Positions 1 through 8,001 of a DNA stretch of 64,000 nt are shown in pieces. The stretch comes from Subtercola boreus (lineage in GTDB: Bacteria > Actinomycetota > Actinomycetes > Actinomycetales > Microbacteriaceae), in contig NZ_NBXD01000012.1 of assembly GCF_003399645.1 (NCBI RefSeq), forward strand, positions 1 through 64,000. The letters are read 5' to 3'. A program made the translations under genes and the position numbers. The notes beneath the pieces were generated by a model. That model searched no databases. It was given only the letters and a program-made list of their open reading frames with translations, and had not been told where the DNA came from. Positions within the stretch are counted from its first letter, which is position 1, and each line of letters begins with the position of its first letter.

Positions 1-56
1 TCAGCGCCGATGGTACTGCAAGGGAGACCTTGTGGGAGAGTAGGACACCGCCGGAC
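1..56 (+). rRNA. rrf: 5S ribosomal RNA, 3' part (cut by window start)
   Basis: The first bases match the conserved 3' half of actinobacterial 5S rRNA: GCGCCGATGGTACTGC, then GTGGGAGAGTAGGACACCGCCGG. The 5' half, and presumably 16S and 23S, lie upstream of the window. The 3' end is placed near base 56, where the segment that pairs with the 5' end should finish. Two terminators follow directly, as expected at the end of an rRNA operon. Confidence 0.9.
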
Positions 57-68
57 CCATCCTCGAAA

Positions 69-100
69 CAGCCCAGCCCACACCGGCTGGGCTGTTCTCG
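69..100 (+). terminator. Intrinsic terminator after the rRNA operon
   Basis: A perfect 10-bp stem (CAGCCCAGCC at 69-78 with GGCTGGGCTG at 85-94) closes a 6-nt loop and is followed by TTCTCGTT. It lies 13 nt after the 5S end. Confidence 0.85.
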
Positions 101-130
101 TTAAGCCACCACAAACCCGCCACTAGAACA

Positions 131-160
131 GGGCCCAACCCCACCCGGTTGGGCTCTTTT
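131..160 (+). terminator. Second, tandem intrinsic terminator
   Basis: GCCCAACC (133-140) pairs with GGTTGGGC (147-154), followed by TCTTTT. It backs up the terminator at 69-100; tandem terminators are common after rRNA operons. Confidence 0.85.
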
Positions 161-197
161 ACATTAGACGCCCAACTCGATGACGTAGGTTGGGCCA

Positions 198-848
198 ATG
201 CCCGCACACCCTCGCCGCACCACGATCCAGCTCGGGGTTTTGAGCGTCGTCGCTCTGGGGGGAGTCGTTGTCTTCGGGTCGCTCCGCTCCGCTCCGGCGG
301 ATCCGCCTGTTGCCGAGACAGCGGCAGCGGAGAGCCCGTTCCTTCCGCAGACGACGGCGACCGGAGCTGCCACGGCGGCGCCGTGGGCGCGGCCCACCGA
401 TCCGACAGATCGGGCTGCACGTGCGGGACTTCGGATGCTCGGCACGGAGGGGACCGTCGAGCACATCCACGCGCACCTGGCCATCAGCGTCGACGGACAG
501 GCTCAGACCGTGCCGGGCGAGATCGGTATCGACAACCCATCGAGCACGGTGTCGCCGCTGCACACGCACGACGAAACGGGGATCATCCACGTCGAGTCGC
601 CCGTCCCTGCCGACTTCACCCTCGGCCAGTTCTTCACCGAGTGGAACGTGGCGTTGGACCCAACCCGAATCGGGTCGTATGTGGCGTCGCCGACGGAGAC
701 GTTCACGGTCTTCATCGACAAGAAGCCCTACACGGGTGACCCGGCCTCCATCGTCTTCACCAACCGGATGGAGATCGACCTGGTGGTGTCGGCGGCCGGA
801 ACAGCTGCAGAACCGAGCCCCGCCTTCGATTGGCCGACGCAGTACTGA
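198..848 (+). CDS. Secreted or membrane-anchored His-rich protein of unknown function
   Basis: This 216-residue protein has a basic N-terminus, a single hydrophobic segment (about residues 11-27, a signal anchor or uncleaved signal peptide) and an Ala/Pro/Thr-rich linker to about residue 75. A compact exported domain follows. That domain carries regularly spaced histidines (EHIHAHLAI near residue 89 and SPLHTHDETGIIHVESP near residue 115) and a TLGQFFTEWNVAL motif. The His clusters suggest metal binding, but that is inference. I recognise the pattern as a conserved actinobacterial hypothetical family without a known function. It stands alone between the rRNA terminators and the convergent uricase gene. 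The ribosome-binding site is weak, so the start is moderately certain. Confidence 0.75.
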   Translation: MPAHPRRTTIQLGVLSVVALGGVVVFGSLRSAPADPPVAETAAAESPFLPQTTATGAATAAPWARPTDPTDRAARAGLRMLGTEGTVEHIHAHLAISVDGQAQTVPGEIGIDNPSSTVSPLHTHDETGIIHVESPVPADFTLGQFFTEWNVALDPTRIGSYVASPTETFTVFIDKKPYTGDPASIVFTNRMEIDLVVSAAGTAAEPSPAFDWPTQY

Positions 849-887
849 CCACATCCAGGACCCGCCGCTGCAGAACCGGCCGCAGTG

Positions 888-1796
888 CTAGACGAGCCCG
901 GTGTAACTGTCCCAGGCCTCTGCTGGGGCGGGTGCGACATCGTCGCGCAGCACCGTCGCCTGGATGAGACCGTAGGGTCGGTCATCCGCATTGAAGACTT
1001 CGTTGTTGTTCTCGACGCCGAACGGGCTGAGATTGAAGAGGAAGTGATGCTTGTTGGGGGCGGAGAAGCGGATCTCGGCGATCTCGTCGAAGGCCTCGAG
1101 TACCGCCTTGCCCATCTCGTACAGCGTCTGCTGCAGCGCGAGGGAGTAGACGGTGGCGAAGGTCGCGACGAGGATCTGCTTGACGGCGGGGTAGTTCGCC
1201 TCCCAGTCGGCCGGCGCCTCAGTGAAGCGCCACTGCGCCACCAGGGAGGTGGCCATGATGCGATCATGGGTGGGTTCGAGAACGGTGTACGCGTCTTCGT
1301 AGAACCCGGCGAACTCCGAGCCAGTCGACTTGAGGATGATGAGGTCTTTGAACCCCGCGATGACGGTGGTCTGCCGCTCGTCGCCCCGGCCGGTGACGAC
1401 AATGGCCGCTGTGCGGGTCTCCTGCCCCTGGCGTGTCCACGTGTGGTCGTGCTCGGTGCCGTCGACCAGCACACGCTGCCAGGCGAACTCCTCGATTTCG
1501 ACACGGGCGCTGTCGATGTGCTCGACGGTGTCGACGAGATGTGCGCCGAGCGTCATCCCGTAGTCCTCGATCGAAACGAGACCCTTCTCCTTCGCGAAGG
1601 AGTAGGCCGTCTGCTTCTGGCTGTCGGTGGGGAGCACCTTGGACTGGTCACCGAACAGGTGGGCTCCCGCGAAGTCGCCGCGGAGGGCGGTCGAGACGTT
1701 GATGTCTCGAATCTCGTGGCGCGATTCGTCACGGTAGATGCGAACGACGCGGCTTTCGGCTTTGCCGTAGCGGTTGGGGCCAAGAACGATGGACAC
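888..1796 (-). CDS. pucL: Urate oxidase (uricase, cofactor-independent)
   Basis: The predicted product (302 aa) oxidises urate with O2 to 5-hydroxyisourate in cytosolic purine degradation. Uricase hallmarks are present: LGPNRYGKAE at the N-terminus with catalytic Lys12, the partner Thr57 in LPTDSQKQT, and NKHHFLFNLSPF near residue 248 holding the active-site His. I place the start at the GTG at 1796 because AAGGAG lies 6 nt upstream and the protein then begins in the family-typical way; the longer reading frame to 1904 adds non-conserved sequence inside allB. The gene starts 10 nt after the allantoinase stop, so the two are co-transcribed. No 5-hydroxyisourate hydrolase or OHCU decarboxylase gene is found nearby. 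Confidence 0.95.
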   Translation of the reverse strand: MSIVLGPNRYGKAESRVVRIYRDESRHEIRDINVSTALRGDFAGAHLFGDQSKVLPTDSQKQTAYSFAKEKGLVSIEDYGMTLGAHLVDTVEHIDSARVEIEEFAWQRVLVDGTEHDHTWTRQGQETRTAAIVVTGRGDERQTTVIAGFKDLIILKSTGSEFAGFYEDAYTVLEPTHDRIMATSLVAQWRFTEAPADWEANYPAVKQILVATFATVYSLALQQTLYEMGKAVLEAFDEIAEIRFSAPNKHHFLFNLSPFGVENNNEVFNADDRPYGLIQATVLRDDVAPAPAEAWDSYTGLV

Positions 1797-1806
1797 GAAG
1801 AACTCC

Positions 1807-3204
1807 TTAGACGGGTGACGGTGTGGAACGAGGGGTGAGCAGACGGCCGGAGAGTGTCGAGACGAGGGGTGCCTCGTCACGGGAGAACACGGCCGCGCCC
1901 GCAAGCCAGGTCGTATGCACGACCCCGCGCAGGTCGGAGCCCTCGAAGGCCGTGAGCTTGTTCTTGTGCTCGAGGTGGTCGGCGAGCACCGTGAAAGTCT
2001 CGTCCGGGGCGAACGCGATGAAGTCTGCGTCGGCGCCGGCCGCGAGCGAGCCCTTCTGCGGGAGGGCGGCCAGGCGCGACGTGCTGCCGGACATCCATTC
2101 GCTCACCGCCTCGAGGGAGATCTGCTGGTCGTGGGCGGCGGTCCAGACGGCGGCCAGGCTGACCTCAAGGCCGGAGATGCCGCCCCAGGCCAGGCCGAAA
2201 TCGCCGCCATGGGCGAGTTTCAGCTCGCGGGTGCTGGGGGAATGATCGGAGGCGATGAGGTCGATGTCGCCGGAGAGGAGCGCCTGCCACAGCGCCACAC
2301 GGTTTCTCTCGTCGCGGATGGGCGGGCAGCACTTGTACTGGGTCGCGCCATCGGGGATGCCTTCGGCGGCGAAACTGAGGTAGTGGGGACAGGTCTCGAC
2401 AGTGAGGCGCAGGCCGTCGGCCTTCGCGGCCCGGATGGCGGGCAGGGCGCTGGCCGCGGAGAGGTGCAGGATGTGGGCGCGCGCGCCGGTCATCCGGAGC
2501 CCCTCGATGAGGTGTTCGATCGCCTGGAGCTCGGAGGATTCCGGGCGGCTGGCCACGAAGTCGCTGTAGCCGACACCTCCGGCGTTCTCATGCTCGGCGA
2601 GCACGGCAGGGTCTTCGGCGTGAACGATCAGCAGCCCGTCGAACTCGGCGAGCTCTGCCAGGGCGAGGTGGAGCTGCTCGGTGCTGAGGTGGGGGAACTC
2701 GTCGACGCCGGAGGGGGAGAGGAACGCCTTGAACCCGAAGACCCCGGCGTCGTGCAGCTCGCGGAGGTGGCCGAGGCTCGACGGGATGGCGCCGCCCCAG
2801 AACCCGACGTCGACCGTGGCCTGGCGGGCGGCGGCCGTACGCTTCAGGGCGAGCGCCTCGGGAGTCGTGGTGGGCGGGATGCTGTTCAGCGGCATGTCGA
2901 TGATGGTGGTCACACCGCCGGCGGCGGCTGCGCGGGTGGCGCTGGCGAAGCCCTCCCAGTCGGTGCGGCCGGGTTCGTTGACGTGCACGTGCGTATCGAC
3001 GATTCCCGGGAGGAGCACCTGGCTGTCGGGGAGGGTCACGTCAGCGACAGCGCTGAACGGGGCGGCGATGTCGGCGATCGCGTGGATGGTGCCGTTTCGC
3101 ACCACGACGGCAGCCGGGCGGAACGTTCCGTCGACGAGTACGCGCTGCGAGCGCACGACGAGATCGTAGGTGCTGTCGGCCGGGGTGGGGGACTGTGGTG
3201 CCAT
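1807..3204 (-). CDS. allB: Allantoinase
   Basis: This 465-residue cyclic amidohydrolase should hydrolyse allantoin to allantoate, downstream of uricase. The dinuclear metal set of the allantoinase/dihydroorotase group is complete: DTHVHVNEPGR (His72, His74), carboxylatable Lys159 in GFKAFLSPSG, His195 in LLIVHAEDP, a His near 244-247 in AHILHLS, and Asp320 in IASDHSPS. The Pro-Asn-Ser stretch after IIDMPLN is also typical. It is the first gene of a two-gene operon with urate oxidase. The MTHFR-like gene is transcribed divergently from the 41-nt gap upstream. No strong Shine-Dalgarno is seen, so the transcript may be near-leaderless. Confidence 0.95.
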   Translation of the reverse strand: MAPQSPTPADSTYDLVVRSQRVLVDGTFRPAAVVVRNGTIHAIADIAAPFSAVADVTLPDSQVLLPGIVDTHVHVNEPGRTDWEGFASATRAAAAGGVTTIIDMPLNSIPPTTTPEALALKRTAAARQATVDVGFWGGAIPSSLGHLRELHDAGVFGFKAFLSPSGVDEFPHLSTEQLHLALAELAEFDGLLIVHAEDPAVLAEHENAGGVGYSDFVASRPESSELQAIEHLIEGLRMTGARAHILHLSAASALPAIRAAKADGLRLTVETCPHYLSFAAEGIPDGATQYKCCPPIRDERNRVALWQALLSGDIDLIASDHSPSTRELKLAHGGDFGLAWGGISGLEVSLAAVWTAAHDQQISLEAVSEWMSGSTSRLAALPQKGSLAAGADADFIAFAPDETFTVLADHLEHKNKLTAFEGSDLRGVVHTTWLAGAAVFSRDEAPLVSTLSGRLLTPRSTPSPV

Positions 3205-3245
3205 AATGCTGTTGTCTCGCCCTAACGTTGTGAGGAGTGCTGCCC

Positions 3246-4355
3246 GTGACAGCTGTGGTGGGAGTTTTCACGTGCCCCAAGAAGATGGAGTACGGCCCGT
3301 GCGGCGGGGTGGGGTTCGACGGCTGTTGCGAGGTGTCTGATCACCGGTGCGTGTTCGTCGATGCCCCGACGGTGCGGTGGCCGGGCGTAGCCGGCGACGG
3401 TCGGATGCCCGGCGAACCGGCCCCGAGCCAGGGCGTCGCGGCGGCGAACGCCGGTGCCGAGGCCATGCGTGCGGTGATCGCCGAGCGCCAGATCGTCGTG
3501 GCGGACTTTCCGGCTCGCGCGCTCGACGCGGCGTCGATCGCCGAGTGCGCCGCCCTGCTCGCCGGTGAGGTCGATGCGGTGCTGGCCGGAGACTCCGGGG
3601 CCGAACGGGTACAGTTCTCGCCCACCTACCGGGCCGCCCTCATCCAGAGCCAGGGGCTTGCCGTGTGGAGCGGCCTCAACTGCCGCGACCGCAACCGGGT
3701 GGCGATCGAGGGTGAACTGGCCGGGCTCGCAGACGTCGGGGTGGGCGGGGTGCACTGCGTGACGGGGGATCACACCCTGACGGGTTCCCGGCCGGATGCC
3801 CTGCCGGTCTTCGATCTCGACTCGACCCGGGTCGCGGCCCTGGCCCGTGCGGCGGGGCACCTGGTATCGGTGGGAGACTCGCCCGCGACTCCGCCCGTGG
3901 GTGAGCGAGCGGCGCGGCTGGTCGAGAAGGAGCGAGCCGGGGCCGAGATCGCGTTCGTCAACCACGCGGGCGGCGTGGAGCCCGTGGCCAGCTTCATCCG
4001 CGACGTGCGGCGGCACGAGGAGGCGGCCGGGCTGCGGGTGCGCGGCACGGGCGGGCTCGGGTTCGTGGGGTGCGTTCCGGTCGTCGTCGACCGCGGGAGC
4101 GCCGAGCTGCTCGCGACGTTCACCACGCTGGTGCTGCCCGAGGGGTATCTCGAGCGCATTCTGGGCGCCCGCGATGTGTACGCCGAGGGTGTCGCTGCAG
4201 CGATCGAGTTCAGCCAGGGGCTGCTCGAGCTGAGCGGGATGATCGGGGTCAATCTCTCGGGCGGGGCGACGCCGGGTCGCGAAGGTCACTTCGCCGATGC
4301 GCTCGCCCGCATCTCGGCGGGCATCGGCGTGCGGCAGCGCCCGGCGCGCGGCTAG
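3246..4355 (+). CDS. MetV-domain / methylenetetrahydrofolate reductase-like fusion protein
   Basis: This 369-residue protein begins with a Cys-rich domain (TCPKKMEYGPCGGV; Cys10, Cys19, Cys27/28, Cys35) like the MTHFR C-terminal/MetV domain. A barrel with MTHFR features follows: WSGLNCRDRNR near residue 140, VHCVTGDHTLTG, and GGLGFVGCVPVVVD. MetV-type domains partner MetF in acetogens and some C1 pathways; here both parts are in one chain with the Cys-rich part first. The GTG at 3246 is preferred over the GTG at 3237 because GAGGAG ends 8 nt upstream of it. A role in tetrahydrofolate C1 chemistry is inferred from family membership, and the actual reaction is unknown. It is divergent from allB and tail-to-tail (4-nt overlap) with the PNPOx-like gene. 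Confidence 0.75.
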   Translation: MTAVVGVFTCPKKMEYGPCGGVGFDGCCEVSDHRCVFVDAPTVRWPGVAGDGRMPGEPAPSQGVAAANAGAEAMRAVIAERQIVVADFPARALDAASIAECAALLAGEVDAVLAGDSGAERVQFSPTYRAALIQSQGLAVWSGLNCRDRNRVAIEGELAGLADVGVGGVHCVTGDHTLTGSRPDALPVFDLDSTRVAALARAAGHLVSVGDSPATPPVGERAARLVEKERAGAEIAFVNHAGGVEPVASFIRDVRRHEEAAGLRVRGTGGLGFVGCVPVVVDRGSAELLATFTTLVLPEGYLERILGARDVYAEGVAAAIEFSQGLLELSGMIGVNLSGGATPGREGHFADALARISAGIGVRQRPARG

Positions 4356-4972
4356 CCGGGGAGGATGGCAGTGCTCCATGTTCCGTCGGCCTCCCGGGTG
4401 TGCTCGGTGCGCCGGCTGGCGGTGTCGGGTCGACCGTGCCACAGGGTGACGCGACGGGGGCGGAGCAGGATGCCGGCCCAGGTCTCGGGCGGGGAGAGCG
4501 TGCCGGTGGCGTGCGCGGCGGTGAAGGCAGCCCAGTGGGAGAGCCGATCATCCAGAGCCTGCTGGGCGAACGCCGAGTCGTTCAGATGGGCGAGCACCTG
4601 CAGGTAGGGCGAGCGCTTGGCGAAGACGTGCGCTGCCGCATCGGAGGTGAGCATCTCGGTGTCACCGGTGACGCTGAGCTGGCGGCCGAATTCCGGCCAG
4701 GCGATGGTGAAGGATGCCCGGGGCGCGCGGGCGAGTTCGGCGACCTTGCGCGAGCGGGAGTCGGTGTGGAAGAAGAACCCCTCCTCGCTGAATTCGCTCA
4801 GCAGCACATGGCGCACGTCGGGGTAGCCGTCTTCGCCGAGGGTGGCGAGCGCGACGAGCGGACGCACGAACTCGTCGTTCGTCGGCAGCCACTCACGGAG
4901 TTCGCTGAGGAACGGAGCCGACGACAGGCCGACCGGGATGGTCGAGGCGCCCAGCGGATTGCCCGAGGCCAT
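4352..4972 (-). CDS. Pyridoxamine 5'-phosphate oxidase-family flavoprotein
   Basis: The 206-residue product has the FMN-binding split-barrel pattern of PNPOx proteins: RPLVALATLGEDGYPDVRHVL, GFFFHTDSRSRKVAELA, FTIAWPEFGRQLSVTG and an R-S segment (FAKRSPYLQ). The C-terminal dimerisation/PLP-contact region is present but the canonical RLHDR substrate motif of true PdxH is replaced by SRRTEH. I therefore call it a family member rather than pyridoxine-phosphate oxidase. It is the last gene of the eight-gene catabolic operon, and its ATG overlaps the stop of the FAD oxidase (TGATG), indicating translational coupling. Its flavin chemistry may serve that pathway. Confidence 0.8.
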   Translation of the reverse strand: MASGNPLGASTIPVGLSSAPFLSELREWLPTNDEFVRPLVALATLGEDGYPDVRHVLLSEFSEEGFFFHTDSRSRKVAELARAPRASFTIAWPEFGRQLSVTGDTEMLTSDAAAHVFAKRSPYLQVLAHLNDSAFAQQALDDRLSHWAAFTAAHATGTLSPPETWAGILLRPRRVTLWHGRPDTASRRTEHTREADGTWSTAILPG

Positions 4973-6321
4973 CAGGTGACCTTGCCGGCGCCCGCCACGG
5001 CCTCGGCACCCTCAGCCGGCAGCTTTCCCGGGTTGAAGAGGCCCTCGGGGTCTGTCTGCACCGCGAGGCGGCGCGTGCGCTCGACCTCGTGGTCGACCTC
5101 CCAGTGGTGCGGATTGTGCGAGCCCACGCCGAGCGCGTCGAGGGCCGCGAAGCCCGCGTAGACCTGTTCGGGGCTCTCATAGATTCCGGCGAGCATGCCG
5201 ATGGGGCGATTGTGCTGGGCTTCGATGTGCAGCATCCCTCCGTTGTACACGGCGTGCACCTCGTCGATGCGGTCGACCAGTGCGTCACCGGCCACCTCGA
5301 TGTGGAAGTACTTGCCCGGGTCGCTCTTCTGCAGCCACTCGATGGGGTGGTTGTACGAGAGCATGCTGATCTTCATCGAAGCCTGGGCGCCCTCGCGGAC
5401 ATCTTCGATGCGGCCGCCGGCGCCGAAGATGAGCGCGGTCGCCGCTTCGACGGTCGAGTCGTCGAGAATGGCGCGGAGGCTGGCGCGGTCCTTCGGGATG
5501 GCCGGGTCATCCGGCAGAGCGTTGGCGAGCACGGGCAGGTCGGCGGAGACGAGCCGGGGGGTGGGCTCGAGGCGCCCGATCTCACGGATGACGCTCAGCG
5601 CGTCGGCGAAGGTGTCGAAGCTGGCGTAGAGGCCCTTCCAGTTCTGCAGCGGCTCGAGCGCGAGGGTGGCGCGGGCGATGATGCCGAGGGTGCCGTACGT
5701 GTGCACGTAGGGCTCCGCGGCCTCGCCGTCGACATGGATGAGCCGGGCATCCGGAACCGCGTGCACCACATCGAGCGCCTTGACGAAGCCGGTGTGGTTC
5801 GAGCCGTGCTTGATCGACCCCGTGCCGCCGGAGCCGCCGGAGAGGAAGCCGCCGATCGAGGACTGTGCGGTGGAGGGGTACATGAGGATCTGCTGGCCTG
5901 CGGCGTTCGCCGCCTGCTCGATCATCACCATGGGAGTGCCGGCTTCGACGGTGATGAAGCCATCACCGACCTCGATCACGCCCCGGGCCTTCGACATGTC
6001 GAGCACGAGGCCGCCCTGCATCGGGATGCCCTGGCCGTAGTTGCCGGTGCCCTTGCCGCGGGGGGTGATGGGCACGTGGTGGCGCACGGCGGCCGCTATC
6101 ACGGCGGCGATCTGCTCGGCAGAGGTGGGGAACGCGACGAGGTCGGCCAGACCGAGCGGCAGCTGCGCCATCAGGATGGGGGAGAGGTAGGCGCCGTCGA
6201 TGGAGGCCTTCTCGCGCGCGCGGAGTTCGGTGGTGACGCCGCGGTCGCCGAGCAGTTCGCGGAGTTCCACGGCGAGGTCATCGGTGGCTTCGATGGTGGG
6301 GGCGGAGGTGGTGTCGGTCAT
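4972..6321 (-). CDS. FAD-binding oxidase (GlcD/VAO-type)
   Basis: The 449-residue protein has a PCMH-type FAD domain: ADLVAFPTSAEQIAAV, PITPRGKGTGNYGQG (about residues 85-100), LVLDMSKARGVIEV, and PSTAQSSIGGFLSGGSGG. It ends with the family's typical LFNPGKL motif. Such enzymes oxidise alcohols, hydroxy acids or amines with FAD; the substrate cannot be read from the sequence. A good Shine-Dalgarno (GAGGAA, 6-7 nt) supports the ATG at 6321. It sits between the creatininase-family gene (56-nt gap) and the PNPOx-like gene (1-nt overlap), so it is probably part of one degradative pathway with them. Confidence 0.88.
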   Translation of the reverse strand: MTDTTSAPTIEATDDLAVELRELLGDRGVTTELRAREKASIDGAYLSPILMAQLPLGLADLVAFPTSAEQIAAVIAAAVRHHVPITPRGKGTGNYGQGIPMQGGLVLDMSKARGVIEVGDGFITVEAGTPMVMIEQAANAAGQQILMYPSTAQSSIGGFLSGGSGGTGSIKHGSNHTGFVKALDVVHAVPDARLIHVDGEAAEPYVHTYGTLGIIARATLALEPLQNWKGLYASFDTFADALSVIREIGRLEPTPRLVSADLPVLANALPDDPAIPKDRASLRAILDDSTVEAATALIFGAGGRIEDVREGAQASMKISMLSYNHPIEWLQKSDPGKYFHIEVAGDALVDRIDEVHAVYNGGMLHIEAQHNRPIGMLAGIYESPEQVYAGFAALDALGVGSHNPHHWEVDHEVERTRRLAVQTDPEGLFNPGKLPAEGAEAVAGAGKVT

Positions 6322-6377
6322 TCGGGTTCCTCGGGTTCCTCAGGTGTTCAGGGGTGAAGGGACGGATGTCGCGGGGA

Positions 6378-7181
6378 TCAGCCCGCAGAGAAGCCGATAC
6401 GCTTCTGGGGTGCTGTCGGGGTGAAGCGGGCGATCTCGGCGAGGGCGGCCGCGGCCTGGGCGACGTTGTTCTCGAAATGGGCCCTGCCGAATTCAGCGGT
6501 CGCGGTGGTCGGGTCGCCGATGACGCCGGAGGCCGCGAAGTCACGGCTCACCCAGCCGAAGCTGACGGGCTTGCCGAAACCGACGTACTCGTAGTCGAGG
6601 AGGTGCTCGGGAACGCTCCGCACGGCGAGGCTCATGTCGACGAGCTCGGGGCGGAGGTGCAGCACCACGCTGGTCTCGACGTGACCGCCGTGGATGCCGA
6701 GTCCGAACTCGGTCTCACCCGACTTCGCACCGCCGTTGGCCGGCATCTGGCCGCCGATCAGAAAGGTCTGCAGGCCGAACCGGCGGCGGAGCTCCCGGCA
6801 GGCGACCTGCAGCAGGGCGACATTGCCGCCGTGGCCGTTGTAGAAGACGAGCCTGGTGCAGGGTGTCTGGGCGATCGACTCGCCGATCTCGACGATCGTC
6901 TGCATCAGCGTCTCCCAGCTGAGCCAGACGGTGCCGGGCGCCCAGTGGTGCTCGTCGGACTTCGTGTAGGCGAGGCCGGGGAGCAGCCAGGCGTTGACAC
7001 CGTTCGCAGCCGCGAGGTCGACAGCGGCTTTCGCCGACTCCTCGGCGACGAGGAAGTCGGTCGACAGCGGCAGGTGCGGCCCGTGGTGCTCGATCGCCCC
7101 GGTGGGCAGTACGACGACGGAGTCGGTGCGCAGGGCCTCGACGGCGGCGAGGCTGGAGAGTTCGACGAGGTTGCGCGGCAT
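6378..7181 (-). CDS. Creatininase-family amidohydrolase
   Basis: The 267-residue protein carries the creatininase-family metal ligands: GAIEHHGPHLPLSTD (Glu, His and Asp near residues 30-43), FYNGHGGN (His near 116), and HGGHVETSVV (Glu near 168). The family hydrolyses small cyclic or linear amides (creatinine, formamidopyrimidines, a mycofactocin peptide), so exact activity is open. AAGGA lies upstream of the ATG. The gene follows the SDR by 54 nt in the operon. With a CodA-like deaminase upstream, a ring-opening or deamidation step in N-heterocycle degradation is the likeliest role (inference). No creatinase or sarcosine oxidase is in the window, which argues against a plain creatinine pathway. 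Confidence 0.88.
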   Translation of the reverse strand: MPRNLVELSSLAAVEALRTDSVVVLPTGAIEHHGPHLPLSTDFLVAEESAKAAVDLAAANGVNAWLLPGLAYTKSDEHHWAPGTVWLSWETLMQTIVEIGESIAQTPCTRLVFYNGHGGNVALLQVACRELRRRFGLQTFLIGGQMPANGGAKSGETEFGLGIHGGHVETSVVLHLRPELVDMSLAVRSVPEHLLDYEYVGFGKPVSFGWVSRDFAASGVIGDPTTATAEFGRAHFENNVAQAAAALAEIARFTPTAPQKRIGFSAG

Positions 7182-7235
7182 GGCTTCAATCCTTGGGGGG
7201 TGGTTCGCGGGTGAGACGGGTGGGGCGGTCGTTCG

Positions 7236-7997
7236 TCAGTGCATGATCATCCCGCCGGTGACGTTGAACGACTGGCCGGTGAGGTAGTCGGCATCGGGGC
7301 TGGCGAGAAAAGCGGCGACCCCGGCGACATCGTCGGGCTGCGCCAGCCTGCCGAGTGGGGAGTAGCTCGACCACTGGGCGATGTCGGCCTCCGTGCGGGT
7401 TGCCGCACCCATCTCGGTGAGCACATAACCCGGGCAGAGGCAGTTGGCCGTGATCGAGTGGGCGCCCAGTTCGAGCGCGGTGACCCGGGTGAGGGCGATG
7501 ACGGCGGCCTTCGAGGCGGCGTAGTGGCCCTGGCCGGCACCACCGGTCTTGCCGCCCATGCTCGCCATGTTGATGATCTTTCCGGGCGACTTCTGGGCGA
7601 TCATCCGTTTCGCGGCCACCTGCGTGGTGACCAGCATGGCGCGCGTGTTGATCTGGAACATCGCGTCCCAGTCGGCGACGGAGATCTCGAGCAGGGGGGC
7701 GAAGCGCAGGATGCCCGCGTTGTTGACGAGCACGTCGATACCGCTGAGCGCATCCATCGCCTCGCCGAGCGCGTCGCGGGTGTTCTGTTCGTCAGAGAGA
7801 TCGACCCGGTGGAAGGTGCCGCCGATCTCAGCGGCGGTGGCCCGGCCCTGCTCTTCGAGCAGGTCGAGGATCGCGACATCCGCCCCCTCGCCTCTGAAAC
7901 GCCGGGCGATGGAGGCGCCGATGCCACGGGCTCCGCCGGTGACCACGACACGGCGCCCCGAAAGGCGAGCGGTGGGCACCGGCGAAGCGTGTGTCAT
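7236..7997 (-). CDS. Short-chain dehydrogenase/reductase (SDR)
   Basis: This 253-residue classical SDR has the Rossmann motif TGGARGIG (about residues 20-27), NNAG near residue 92, a catalytic Ser in INMASMGG, YAASKAA near residue 160, and PGYVLTEM. Asp at the end of strand 2 (AILDLLEE) suggests NAD(H) preference. It probably oxidises an alcohol or hydroxy intermediate in the operon's pathway. It starts 4 nt after the stop of the ABC substrate-binding protein, so it is clearly in the same operon. Confidence 0.9.
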   Translation of the reverse strand: MTHASPVPTARLSGRRVVVTGGARGIGASIARRFRGEGADVAILDLLEEQGRATAAEIGGTFHRVDLSDEQNTRDALGEAMDALSGIDVLVNNAGILRFAPLLEISVADWDAMFQINTRAMLVTTQVAAKRMIAQKSPGKIINMASMGGKTGGAGQGHYAASKAAVIALTRVTALELGAHSITANCLCPGYVLTEMGAATRTEADIAQWSSYSPLGRLAQPDDVAGVAAFLASPDADYLTGQSFNVTGGMIMH

Positions 7998-8001
7998 CGG
8001 A

